Shown one piece after another: positions 25,122 to 33,585 of a stretch of DNA of 64,000 nt (positions within the stretch are counted from its first letter, which is position 1; each line of letters starts with the position of its first letter). The DNA is from Actinomadura craniellae (GTDB lineage Bacteria; Actinomycetota; Actinomycetes; Streptosporangiales; Streptosporangiaceae). Made by a program: the position numbers and the translations under genes. The notes under the pieces were generated by a model. That model did not search any database. It saw only the letters and a list, made by a program, of their open reading frames with translations, and was not told where the DNA came from. The stretch lies in contig NZ_QLYX01000008.1 of assembly GCF_003289645.1 (NCBI RefSeq), positions 124,001 to 188,000 of the forward strand. Reading direction: 5' to 3'.

Positions 25122-25144
25122 ATCGTTTGTGTAAGGCAAACGAT
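25122..25144. promoter_or_regulatory. MarR operator candidate
   Basis: ATCGTTTG (25122-25129) and CAAACGAT (25137-25144) are exact reverse complements with a 7-nt spacer, centred between the two divergent genes. Size and symmetry suit a winged-helix dimer of the MarR family controlling both promoters. Confidence 0.75.
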
Positions 25145-25161
25145 TTATACCACATGGATGG

Positions 25162-25653
25162 ATGATGTCCGGTTACACTCGGGACGTGACCCAGCTGCCC
25201 GTGGTCGACCAGCCGCCTCCCCTCTCGGGAGCGCTGCTCGAACACCTCGCGCGCCGGATCCGGCTGCGCGCCGAGGCGGTGCTGGCACCGCTGGGCCTGC
25301 GGCCACGGCACCTCGTGGCCCTCACGGTGCTGCGGGTGCACGGCGAGTGCTCGCAGCAGGCGCTCTCCGCCACCCTGGCGATGGACGGGACGAACATCGT
25401 CGGGCTGCTCAACGAGCTCGAGACCGGCGAGCTGATCGAACGCCGCCGCTCCCCCCAGGACCGCCGCCGCCACATCGTCGAGATCACCGACACCGGAAGG
25501 GCGCTCCTGGCCAAGGCCGAGTTCGCCCTCGCGGCGGCCGAGGACGAGGTGCTCGGCGCGCTCGACCGGAACCAGCGCGAGACGCTCAACGCCCTGCTCC
25601 AGCAGGCGACCGCCGGCGAGCTGCTCGTCTTCACCGAAACCGGCGGTGCCTGA
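25162..25653 (+). CDS. MarR-family transcriptional regulator
   Basis: A 163-residue winged-helix regulator. The DNA-binding core covers about 55-110: QQALSATLAMDGTNIVGLLN followed by the wing RRRSPQDRRRHIVEIT. Two in-frame ATG codons (25162, 25165) are adjacent; a GTG at 25186 is another possible start. Divergent from the AzoR-like reductase with a shared palindrome, so it probably senses quinone, oxidant or phenolic stress. Confidence 0.92.
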   Translation: MMSGYTRDVTQLPVVDQPPPLSGALLEHLARRIRLRAEAVLAPLGLRPRHLVALTVLRVHGECSQQALSATLAMDGTNIVGLLNELETGELIERRRSPQDRRRHIVEITDTGRALLAKAEFALAAAEDEVLGALDRNQRETLNALLQQATAGELLVFTETGGA

Positions 25654-25785
25654 GGCCGCCCGGCGAGGGTTACCTGGGCCACGGCAATCCGAGGCCGCCC
25701 GTGCCCGCGTAACCGTAACCTCGGCGTAGGTGACAGCGCGTCACCGCCGGCGAGGCGCGCCGCCTCGGGTACGACGGGAGCCCTC

Positions 25786-26997
25786 ATGTCCGAGTCCGCC
25801 GCACCGCCCCCGCTGGAGGCCCTGTCGGCCGAGCTCGCCACGCTGCGGCCCCGGATGGACGCGGTGAGCCTCGCCATCCACGCCCGGCCGGAGCTGAAGT
25901 TCGCCGAGTTCCACGCCCGGGAACTGCTCACCGGCTGGCTCGCCCAGGCGGGCTTCGCGGTGCGGGCCCCGGCGGGCGGGGTGGAGACCGCCTTCGTGGC
26001 CGTGCACGAGGGGACGTCGCCCGGCCCCCGCGTCGCCGTCCTCGCGGAGTACGACGCGCTACCCGGCATCGGGCACGGCTGCGGCCACAACCTCATCGCG
26101 GCCGGGGGCGCGGCGGCGGCGATCGCGGTCGTGCGCGCGCTGCCCGAGCACCCCGGCACGGTCGCCGTCATCGGCACGCCCGGCGAGGAGATGGGCGGCG
26201 CGGGCAAGATCCGGCTGGCCGAGGCGGGCGTCTTCGACGGCGTGGACGCGGCGGTGATGTTCCATCCGGGCGACCGCTCGCTGACCGCCCGGCCCGGGCT
26301 GGCCGCGGCGCACCTGCGCGCCGCCTTCACCGGGGTGAGCGCGCACGCCTCGGTCTCCCCATGGGAGGGGCGCAGCGCGCTGGCCGGCGCCCAGCTGTTC
26401 CTGCACGCGCTGGACGCGATGCGCCAGTTCGTCCCGCCGACCGTCCGGCTGCACGGCATCGTCTCGGCCGGCGGGCAGGCGCCGAACGTCGTGCCGGCCG
26501 ACGCCGCCGTGGACCTGTACGTCCGGGACCGCACGGCGGCCTCGGTCGAGGCGCTGGTCGAGCGGGTCCGCGCCGCGGCCGAGGGCGCGGCGCTGGCCAC
26601 CGGGACCCGGGCGCGGGTCGGCGAGACCGGCCCGATGTACGCGGAGCGCCGCAACAACCTGGTGCTCGCCGAACGGTTCGGGGAGGCGGTGCGCGCGCTG
26701 GGCGTGGACATCGCGCCCGGCGACCCGGACGGTCCGGCCGGCTCCTCCGACATCGGCAACCTCTCCCACCTGCTGCCGGTCATCCACCCGTACATCCAGA
26801 TCGCCGACACCGGCACGCCCGGCCACTCCGTGGCGCTGCGCGAGGCGGCGGCGACGCCCTTCGCACACGAGCGCACCCAGGTCGCGGCGGCCGGGCTCGC
26901 CCGGGTGGTCGCCGACCTGCTCACCCGGCCGGAGTTCCTGGCGGCGGCCCGGGCCGAGTTCCGCGGCGCGAGCCGTCCCGTGCCATGCCGGTCGTGA
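25786..26997 (+). CDS. M20-family amidohydrolase/peptidase
   Basis: A 403-residue metallo-hydrolase of the M20 (AbgB/aminoacylase-like) type. Metal-site motifs are EYDALPGIGHGCGHN (about 87-101, His and Asp region), the catalytic GTPGEEMGGAG (about 129-139) and a late APGDP...SSDIGN with PGHS. It would cleave an amide bond of an N-acylated amino acid or dipeptide in the cytoplasm. The following DUF5937/ArsR gene overlaps it by 13 nt, so that regulator is translated with it. Confidence 0.88.
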   Translation: MSESAAPPPLEALSAELATLRPRMDAVSLAIHARPELKFAEFHARELLTGWLAQAGFAVRAPAGGVETAFVAVHEGTSPGPRVAVLAEYDALPGIGHGCGHNLIAAGGAAAAIAVVRALPEHPGTVAVIGTPGEEMGGAGKIRLAEAGVFDGVDAAVMFHPGDRSLTARPGLAAAHLRAAFTGVSAHASVSPWEGRSALAGAQLFLHALDAMRQFVPPTVRLHGIVSAGGQAPNVVPADAAVDLYVRDRTAASVEALVERVRAAAEGAALATGTRARVGETGPMYAERRNNLVLAERFGEAVRALGVDIAPGDPDGPAGSSDIGNLSHLLPVIHPYIQIADTGTPGHSVALREAAATPFAHERTQVAAAGLARVVADLLTRPEFLAAARAEFRGASRPVPCRS

Positions 26998-28019
26998 TCG
27001 TCCTGGCGGGGGCGGACCCGGCCCGGTTCACCGTCACCGTGTCGCCCCTCGCGGAGCTGGCCGCGAGCCTGCACGTGCTGACCGAGCACACCCACCACCC
27101 CGAGCACGCCACCTGGGCCGCCGAGGTCACCCGGGCCGCCCCGCCCGCCTTCCGGTCCGGGCTGCGGCGGTTCGCACCGCTGTGGACGCCGCTGCGCTGG
27201 CGCGCCTTCTACCCGGGGCTCGCCGCGCCCTCCCTGGACCGGTTCGCCGAGCTCACCGCCTACACCTGCGCCAGCGGCTACCGCGGGTTCGACTTCGGCC
27301 GCGTCCTGCACGATCCGGGGCAGGCCGCCGCGCTGCGCCGGGCCGCCGCCCGGCTGCCGGAGCCGCACCCGCGCCTCGCCGACGACCTGCTGCGCGACCC
27401 CGAGGCGCTGCGCGCGGACGTCACCGGCTTCCTCGACCTGTGCCGCGAGGTCTTCTTCGGCGACCTGTGGGCCGAGACCGAACCCGTCCTCGCCCGCGCC
27501 GCGCACCGCGTCCGGCGGCGGCTCGCGGACGAGGGGCCGGCGGCCGCCCTCGTCTCGCTCAGCCCGGCCAGCGCGCACCTGGCCGGGCCCGCCCGGGTCG
27601 TCTTCGACAAGGTGCACCACGTGGTGATCAGCCCGGCCCGGACCCCGGTCCTGCTCATCCCCACCCGGTACGGCGCTCCGCACCTGCTCGCGAAGAACGA
27701 GCCGGGACTGCCACCCGTCGTGCACTTCCCGGTCGAGGCTCCGGACGTGGGCGTCACGCTCGCCCGCAGCCGCCTGCTGGCGCTCACGGACCCGAGCCGG
27801 GTGCGGCTGTGCCGGCTGATCGCCCGCCAGGCGATGACCACCGCCGACCTGGCGGACCGGCTGTCGATGACCCGCCCCCAGGTCTCCCGCCACCTGCGCG
27901 TCCTGCGCGAGCTGGGACTGGTGCGGGTGGAGCGCGCCGGCCGCTACGTGTACTACGGGCTCGACCTCGCGGCGGTCGAGCGGATCGGGCGGGACGTGGC
28001 GACGGCGTTACAGCACTGA
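26985..28019 (+). CDS. DUF5937/ArsR-type winged-helix regulator
   Basis: A 344-residue protein. The long N-terminal part (about 1-250) matches the DUF5937-like sensory region seen in actinobacterial ArsR proteins; the C-terminal ArsR helix-turn-helix occupies about 255-340 (LTDPSRVRLCRLIARQAMTT, then MTRPQVSRHLRVLRELGLV and YVYYGL). No Cys metal cluster is seen, so a metal sensor role is unlikely. Start ATG 26985 lies inside the M20 peptidase gene. The overlap suggests that it controls the peptidase or senses its product. Confidence 0.8.
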   Translation: MPVVIVLAGADPARFTVTVSPLAELAASLHVLTEHTHHPEHATWAAEVTRAAPPAFRSGLRRFAPLWTPLRWRAFYPGLAAPSLDRFAELTAYTCASGYRGFDFGRVLHDPGQAAALRRAAARLPEPHPRLADDLLRDPEALRADVTGFLDLCREVFFGDLWAETEPVLARAAHRVRRRLADEGPAAALVSLSPASAHLAGPARVVFDKVHHVVISPARTPVLLIPTRYGAPHLLAKNEPGLPPVVHFPVEAPDVGVTLARSRLLALTDPSRVRLCRLIARQAMTTADLADRLSMTRPQVSRHLRVLRELGLVRVERAGRYVYYGLDLAAVERIGRDVATALQH

Positions 28020-28053
28020 GGCCCGCCCGGGAGGTGCGCCGGACCCGGCTCCG

Positions 28054-29037
28054 TCAGCCCGTTCCGGTGAGCGCCTGGTGGGATTTCCTGATCTCTCCGG
28101 TTTTGAACCGGTGCCACCCACCTTCTTCCGTGGGGGTGAGGGGCGGGCTGAAGTTCCAGGCGTCGTCGTCGAACTCGCCGGTCACCCGGAACGGACGGCC
28201 GGAGTCGGTGATCACGTACTCCTTCTTCACGCCGTCGGTGACCGTGTCCATGACGAGCTTGAAACCGCAGCTCCGGCGGGTCGCCAGGATCGCGACCACT
28301 TCGAAGGTCTCCGACCTGTCCTGCCCGAGCTGGAAGCCGAAGGGCTGCTGCCCGCGGGGCGGGTCGCCCGGCGGGAGTTCGAGGCTCCTCCCGATGCCGC
28401 GGGGGAAATACCAGGGGCGCGGATTCGGCGCGTCGAGGTCGATGAGGATCGTGCGAGGCGGGCTGGGGTCGGCCCCGCCCCGGTACTTGATGAGCGTTCC
28501 CCGCAGGGCGGCGGCGCACCGCAGCTCGACCAGGCGGAGGTTCCGCAGGTAGACGGCGCCCTCAGCGGTGTTCTGCACGGTCACGCTCACGAATATCCGG
28601 TTGACCGCCACCCCGCCGTAGGAGCGTGCGAACTCGTAGAACCCGTACTTGTAGGCGTTCTCTTCGGCACCGAGCCTGATCACCTTGGGAGTACCCCGCA
28701 CGGTTCGCCCCGCGGGCACCATCCAGGTGCCGTTGGAGAGATCGGCGAGCGCGGCGCTCATCTTCGAGGGGTCCAGCTCCAGGGTGAACTTCAGGGCCGG
28801 GGCATCCGCCGCGGGGGAGGCGGGCGCCGCCGCGGCCGGTGTACCGCTACTCGGAACCGGCGACGGTTTCTGGTCGCCTCCGCCGCCGCTTCCCCGTAAG
28901 GCGTACGCCGACACGGCCAGGGCGATCAGGGCGATCGCGGCACTGACTCCCTGCCACCAGGGGCGTCCCAGCCAGCGGAGGGTACGCCTGCGGCGACTCG
29001 GACCGGGATGACGCCGAGGCGAGGGTCGCTGCGGCAT
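28054..29037 (-). CDS. Membrane-anchored extracytoplasmic protein, unknown function
   Basis: A 327-residue protein of no recognised family. A basic N-terminus (PSPRRHPGPSRRRRTLRW) is followed by one membrane span (about 30-48), a Gly/Ser/Pro/Ala-rich linker to about 80, and a beta-rich domain of about 240 residues outside the cell. Cys pairs (in ELRCAA and RRSCGFK) could form a disulphide. The start ATG 29037 gives a normal type II membrane topology. It is convergent with the DUF5937 gene and transcribed alone. Confidence 0.6.
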   Translation of the reverse strand: MPQRPSPRRHPGPSRRRRTLRWLGRPWWQGVSAAIALIALAVSAYALRGSGGGGDQKPSPVPSSGTPAAAAPASPAADAPALKFTLELDPSKMSAALADLSNGTWMVPAGRTVRGTPKVIRLGAEENAYKYGFYEFARSYGGVAVNRIFVSVTVQNTAEGAVYLRNLRLVELRCAAALRGTLIKYRGGADPSPPRTILIDLDAPNPRPWYFPRGIGRSLELPPGDPPRGQQPFGFQLGQDRSETFEVVAILATRRSCGFKLVMDTVTDGVKKEYVITDSGRPFRVTGEFDDDAWNFSPPLTPTEEGGWHRFKTGEIRKSHQALTGTG

Positions 29038-29145
29038 GGATGCGTCCGCCTCCTACTGGAACTGCACGCGCGGGACGCGGCGAGGTGGGATGTTCACCGG
29101 TGCGGGCTGGCAGGCGACATGAAGTATCTCCTGGATCACCTGGTA

Positions 29146-29230
29146 TGAGAACGGTGCTCGCCGCGCCGGCGCAGATCGGAGCCCATCATTGGTGAGAACT
29201 GGGCTTGCACTATTGAGAACTGTGCTTGCA
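29146..29230. promoter_or_regulatory. Direct repeats TGAGAAC-n-GTGCTTGC upstream of the SDR gene
   Basis: TGAGAACTGGGCTTGCA (29193-29209) and TGAGAACTGTGCTTGCA (29214-29230) differ at one base and are spaced 21 bp start to start, two turns of the helix. A weaker third copy starts at 29146 (TGAGAACGGTGCTCG). They look like tandem binding sites for a regulator of the SDR gene at 29316. Confidence 0.6.
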
Positions 29231-29315
29231 TCATGAGCCGGGCACCAGCCACGGCGATCACCACTCGGGTGGCCGGTCCGCGCAGCCCCGGCCGAACGCC
29301 CGAAGGAGAAGCGTC

Positions 29316-30128
29316 ATGGGAAAGCTCGACGGGAAGGTCGCCTTCATCACCGGAGCGGCCCGCGGCCAGGGGCGCAGCCACGCCGTCCGGCTGGCGCAGG
29401 AGGGCGCGGACGTCATCGCGGTCGACGTCTGCGCGCAGATCGAGTCGGTGCCGTACCCGATGGCGACGCCCGACGACCTCGCGCAGACGGCCGAGGAGGT
29501 CGAGGCGCTGGGCCGGCGGATCGTCGCCTGCCAGGCCGACGTGCGCGACGAGGCCGCGCTGAAGGCCGCGTTCGACGAGGGCGTCGCCCGGCTCGGCCCG
29601 GTCGACATCGTGCTGGCCAACGCCGGTATCGCGCCGATGGCCATGCACGACCATGCCGGGGTGTGGGCGGACGTCATCGACGTCAACCTCACCGGCGTCT
29701 TCCACACCATCGAGACGGCCATGCCGTCCATGATCGAACGTGGTGCGGGTGGCTCGATCGTGCTGACCGGTTCGACCGCCGCGCTCAGCGGGGCGGTCGG
29801 GCACTCCCGGGGCGGGCTCGCCTACACGGCGTCCAAGCACGCCCTGGTCGGCCTGACCCGCAGCTACGCCAACCGCCTGGCGCCGCACAACATCCGCGTC
29901 AACGGCGTGCACCCCTCCGGCGTCGACACCCCCATGGTGAACAACCCCGTCACGCTGGGGTTCCTGCGGCAAGGCCCGCAGGGCGGGCACGCGATGGGCA
30001 ACGCGCTGCCGGTCGAGCTGATCGACGCGGTGGACGTGTCGAACGCGATCGTGTGGCTGGTCTCCGACGACGCCCGCTACATCACCGGCGTGGCCCTGCC
30101 CGTGGACGCCGGCGCCGCGAACCGTTAG
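29316..30128 (+). CDS. Mycofactocin-coupled-type SDR oxidoreductase
   Basis: A 270-residue short-chain dehydrogenase. [16 protein letters not shown] (about 12-27) with the long insert after VDVC ([15 protein letters not shown]) is the signature of SDRs thought to keep NAD bound and to recycle it through mycofactocin. The catalytic residues Ser (TGSTAA), Tyr and Lys (YTASKHA) are present. No mycofactocin biosynthesis gene is in the window. ATG 29316 has GAAGGAGAAG upstream; a longer frame upstream is not needed. Confidence 0.9.
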   Translation: MGKLDGKVAFITGAARGQGRSHAVRLAQEGADVIAVDVCAQIESVPYPMATPDDLAQTAEEVEALGRRIVACQADVRDEAALKAAFDEGVARLGPVDIVLANAGIAPMAMHDHAGVWADVIDVNLTGVFHTIETAMPSMIERGAGGSIVLTGSTAALSGAVGHSRGGLAYTASKHALVGLTRSYANRLAPHNIRVNGVHPSGVDTPMVNNPVTLGFLRQGPQGGHAMGNALPVELIDAVDVSNAIVWLVSDDARYITGVALPVDAGAANR

Positions 30129-30134
30129 GGAGAA

Positions 30135-30230
30135 CCCGCCCCGGCCGGGTGCGGCCGTTCACCGGCAGGTGCCCGCACGCGGGTCGGTGCGGTCGCTCAC
30201 CGGTAGGCGACCGTACCCGGCCAGGGCGGG
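30135..30230. terminator. Long imperfect inverted repeat between convergent genes
   Basis: CCCGCCCCGGCCGGGT (30135-30150) pairs with ACCCGGCCAGGGCGGG (30215-30230), 15 of 16 positions. The segment between also contains near-repeats (CGTTCACCGGCAGGTG and CGCTCACCGGTAGGCG). Likely a bidirectional termination region for the SDR gene and the phosphoesterase gene. Confidence 0.5.
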
Positions 30231-30233
30231 CCG

Positions 30234-31106
30234 TTAGGCGGTGGCGAGTCCGGCGAGGTCGAGGGAGTCGCCGCCGACCTCGGCGAGCCAGCCGTCCCGG
30301 ACGTACTCGAAGTCGCCGGTCGCGGTGTCGAGCAGGGCGATGCTGCCGGCCGCCACCCGCTGCTCGGGGTTGATCGGTTCCGGGTCCCACCGGGTGGCCT
30401 TGGGTTGCACCAACTGGGCGAGGGCGTAGGAGGTCGTGCGGCCGTAGCGGCGCGGGCCGTTGGGGTGGTGGTAGTGGCCGCTGACGTGCAGGCGTGGTTG
30501 CAGGTGCTCGATGAGGTCGAGCAGCTTCGCCGAGCCCTGGACGTTCCCGCGGCGGTCCTGCGACATGCCGTACGGGCCGTCGTGAGTGATCAGGATGTCC
30601 ACCGTGCCGGGGTCGGCGGCCAGCAGCCGCGCGTACGCGCTCCCGTCCAGGTCCATCTTCCCGGGGACCTCGATCAGCCCGAGGAACGCCACCCGCTGCC
30701 CGGCGGCCTCCACCACGTTCCCGCAGGCGACGTGGTGGTAGGCGCCGAGCGGGTCCACCGGCACGACCGCGGCGGACGCCGCGTCGTGCAGCGAGGCCAG
30801 CCAGTCGTGGTCCTCGTGGTTGCCGCTGACGAACAGCACCGGGGGGACCTGCCCGAGGGCCAGCCGCACGCCTTCCGTCACCGGTGGCGGCGGGTCGAGC
30901 AGCCGGAAGAAGTCGTCCTGGGCGGGGTGCTCCCGCCAGAACCGGCGGCTGGACTCGTCGAACCGTTCGGGCGAGGGGTACGCACCCAGGTCCCCGACCT
31001 GGATCACGGCGTCGAGCCGGATCCCGCGCCGGGCCTGGAGCAGCACCACCGCGCCCAGCGCGTGCAGCGCGCAGCCGTGGACGTCGCCAATGAAAGCGAT
31101 CTTCAT
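30234..31106 (-). CDS. Calcineurin-like metallophosphoesterase
   Basis: A 290-residue phosphoesterase. The five metal-site blocks are present in order: GDVHG (near 7-11), GDLG, GNHED, ITHDGP and GHYHHP. It would hydrolyse a phosphomono- or diester in the cytoplasm; no signal peptide. Start at ATG 31106, which opens directly with the first strand MKIAFIGDVHG; the frame is open further upstream but the extra residues are unlike the family. Substrate unknown, monocistronic. Confidence 0.88.
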   Translation of the reverse strand: MKIAFIGDVHGCALHALGAVVLLQARRGIRLDAVIQVGDLGAYPSPERFDESSRRFWREHPAQDDFFRLLDPPPPVTEGVRLALGQVPPVLFVSGNHEDHDWLASLHDAASAAVVPVDPLGAYHHVACGNVVEAAGQRVAFLGLIEVPGKMDLDGSAYARLLAADPGTVDILITHDGPYGMSQDRRGNVQGSAKLLDLIEHLQPRLHVSGHYHHPNGPRRYGRTTSYALAQLVQPKATRWDPEPINPEQRVAAGSIALLDTATGDFEYVRDGWLAEVGGDSLDLAGLATA

Positions 31107-31284
31107 CGCCTGTTGCCTTTCCTGTTGTGAGCCATGGACATGGCCCGGCACAGGTCGAGCGGCGCAACGATGCGGTGTCAACCACCGGCTCCGACCGGTG
31201 ACTCACATCCCAGCGCTCCACCGCCATCTCGACGACCGAGCCACCTCGAGCATGAGGCTCGCCCGGAGGACCGTCAAGCGGGAC

Positions 31285-32115
31285 TCATCCGAGGGGGGCG
31301 GCGGTCCGGCCGGTGACGCGCCGCCGGTAGTCGGCCGGGGTGGAACCGGTGCAGGCCCGGAACGCCCGGTTGAACGCGCTGGGGCTGCCGAAGCCCACCG
31401 CCGCGGCGACGCCGAGCACGGTCGTGCCCGGCTGAGTCAGCAGGGCCATCGCCCTGATCAGCCGGGCCTGGGCGGCGAAGGTCCGCCACGTCGTGCCGGT
31501 CTCCTCGCGGAAGCGCCGCCGGAGCGTCCGTTCGGAGATGCCGAGGGCGCCGCACACGTCGTCGGCCGTCACGGTCGCGAGGTGTTCCTCCGTGTAGGAG
31601 ATGACGGCGGCGACGAGCGGGTCGGTGCTCGTCGGCAGCCACAGCGGCTGCTCCCGGTCGAGGTTGTCCTCGACGACCAGGGCGAGGGCGGAGAAGTAGG
31701 TGTCGGCCCGGGCGTCGGTCGCGTCGCGCGTGATCGGCCAGCGCAGCGCGTAGACGATCATCTCGCGTAGCAGGGGGACCGCGGCGAGGACCCGGGCGCG
31801 GTCGCACAGGTGGGCGGGGAACATCGAGGGGTCGAAGAACACCGAGGCGGAGCGGGCGCTGCGCAGCGTGGTGTTGTGCGCCAGGCCCGCCGGCACCCAG
31901 ATGGCCTGCTGGGGCGGGACGAGGTAGCGCCCGGCCGCGGTCTCGACCTCGGCCATGCCTTCGAGCGCGTACTCGATCTGGTGCAGGTCGTGGTGGTGCC
32001 AGCCGGTGACGAGGTGTTCCGCGTCGTAGGGCATGGTCCCGGCTCCGACCGAGGCCCTGGTGCGCAGGACGACCAGGCCGAGGTTGGCCGGTGAGGGCAA
32101 GAAGCTGTCCGTCAT
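31285..32115 (-). CDS. AraC-family regulator with cupin sensor domain
   Basis: A 276-residue regulator. The N-terminal cupin-like region (HHHDLHQIEYALEG, VPPQQAIWVPAGLAHN) precedes an AraC double helix-turn-helix at about 175-265 (CGALGISERTLRRRFREET, then VAAAVGFGSPSAFNRAFRA). Divergent from the amidohydrolase gene; the 112-bp gap carries a perfect 10-bp palindrome. It probably controls the amidohydrolase and MFS genes. Start ATG 32115; an upstream in-frame start would run through the palindrome. Confidence 0.9.
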   Translation of the reverse strand: MTDSFLPSPANLGLVVLRTRASVGAGTMPYDAEHLVTGWHHHDLHQIEYALEGMAEVETAAGRYLVPPQQAIWVPAGLAHNTTLRSARSASVFFDPSMFPAHLCDRARVLAAVPLLREMIVYALRWPITRDATDARADTYFSALALVVEDNLDREQPLWLPTSTDPLVAAVISYTEEHLATVTADDVCGALGISERTLRRRFREETGTTWRTFAAQARLIRAMALLTQPGTTVLGVAAAVGFGSPSAFNRAFRACTGSTPADYRRRVTGRTAAPLG

Positions 32116-32168
32116 CGCGTCGACTCCCCTGGCCGGCGGAACGTACCGTGGTGGCGTCCGGTGCGAGA

Positions 32169-32191
32169 GTTCCATTCTCTCAGAATGGAAC
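32169..32191. promoter_or_regulatory. Perfect palindrome between AraC and amidohydrolase genes
   Basis: GTTCCATTCT (32169-32178) and AGAATGGAAC (32182-32191) are exact reverse complements with the 3-nt spacer CTC. The site is 36 bp before the amidohydrolase start. Symmetric sites suit TetR- or LacI-type dimers better than AraC direct repeats, so a second regulator is possible. Confidence 0.7.
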
Positions 32192-32227
32192 AAGGCTCTC
32201 TTGCGCGTCCCCCGGCGAGGAGTTCAC

Positions 32228-33481
32228 GTGAACATCGACGAGATGATCCTGGTGAGCATCGACGACCACGTCGTCGAACCGCCCGACATGTTCGACCGGC
32301 ACGTCCCGAAGAAGTGGGCCGACCAGGCCCCGCGGCTCGTCCCCAACGAGCAGGGCATCGACCAGTGGGTCTACCGGGGGCGGCCGACCGGCGTCGTGGG
32401 CCTGAACGCCGTCGTCTCCTGGCCGCCGGAGGAATGGGGGCTCAACCCGTCCAGCTACGCGGAGATGCGCCCGGCCGTCTACGACGTGCACCAGCGGGTG
32501 CGGGACATGGACCGCAACGGCATCCTCACCTCGATGTGCTTCCCGACGTTCGCGGGGTTCAGCGCGGGCCACCTGAGCCATGTCAAGGACGAGATCACCG
32601 TAGTGATGATCCAGGCCTACAACGACTGGCACATCGACGACTGGGCGGGCGCCTACCCCGGCCGGTTCATCCCGATCGCGCTGCTGCCCCTGTGGGACCC
32701 CGCGCTGGCGGTCGCCGAGATCCGGCGGGTCGCCGCCAAGGGCTGCCACGCGGTGACGATGCCGGAACTGCCGCACATGGACGGCCTGCCCAGCTACCAC
32801 GACATCGACTACTGGGCCCCGGTCTTCGAGGCGCTGTGCGACACGGGCACGGTGATGTGCCTGCACATCGGGCAGGGCTTCGGGTCGATCACCCTCGCGC
32901 CGGACGCCCCCGTGGACAACCGCATGATCCTCGCCTGCCAGGTGTCCGCGTTCGGCGCCCAGGACCTGCTCTGGGGACCCGCCCTGCGCACCTACAAGGA
33001 CCTCAAGGTCGCCTGGTCCGAGGGCGGGATCGGGTGGATCCCCTTCTACCTCGACCGCTGCGACCGCCACTACACCAACCAGCGCTGGCTGCGCCGGGAC
33101 TTCGGCGGCCGCCTGCCGAGCGACGTGTTCCGCGAGCACTCCCTCGCCTGCTACGTCTCCGACCCCACCACGCTGCGGCTGCGCAACGAGATCGGCATCG
33201 ACATCATCGCCTGGGAGTGCGACTACCCCCACTCCGACTCCATGTGGCCCGACGCGCCGGAGCAGGTGCTGGCCGAACTGGACGCCGCCGGCGCGACCGA
33301 CGAGGAGATCAACAAGATCACCTGGCAGAACTCCTGCCGCTTCTTCGGCTGGGACCCGTTCGCCCACGTGCCCGCGGAGCGGGCGACGGTCGGCGCGCTA
33401 CGGGCCCAGGCCACCGACGTCGACACCTCGATCCGGTCCCGCAAGGAGTGGGCCGAGCGCTACGCCCAGCGGGCCGGCTGA
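32228..33481 (+). CDS. Amidohydrolase_2-family metal-dependent hydrolase
   Basis: A 417-residue TIM-barrel hydrolase or decarboxylase of the amidohydrolase_2 type, common in actinobacterial catabolic clusters. Blocks seen: VSIDDHVVEPPDMF at the N-terminus, CFPTFAGFS, CLHIGQGFGS and late WECDYPHSDSMWP with the metal-binding Asp. No membrane segment. GTG start with GAGGAG six nucleotides upstream. It is followed after 104 bp by an MFS gene and preceded divergently by an AraC gene, a likely catabolic set for an aromatic or amide compound. Confidence 0.85.
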   Translation: MNIDEMILVSIDDHVVEPPDMFDRHVPKKWADQAPRLVPNEQGIDQWVYRGRPTGVVGLNAVVSWPPEEWGLNPSSYAEMRPAVYDVHQRVRDMDRNGILTSMCFPTFAGFSAGHLSHVKDEITVVMIQAYNDWHIDDWAGAYPGRFIPIALLPLWDPALAVAEIRRVAAKGCHAVTMPELPHMDGLPSYHDIDYWAPVFEALCDTGTVMCLHIGQGFGSITLAPDAPVDNRMILACQVSAFGAQDLLWGPALRTYKDLKVAWSEGGIGWIPFYLDRCDRHYTNQRWLRRDFGGRLPSDVFREHSLACYVSDPTTLRLRNEIGIDIIAWECDYPHSDSMWPDAPEQVLAELDAAGATDEEINKITWQNSCRFFGWDPFAHVPAERATVGALRAQATDVDTSIRSRKEWAERYAQRAG

Positions 33482-33585
33482 CCGGACGCCGGTTCCCGGG
33501 CGGGCCCCGCCCGGGAACCGGCCCACTGAACCGGCGCGAAATCGGCCCTGAACAGGGTGCCACTCGCCCTCCTATGTTCACGGGC

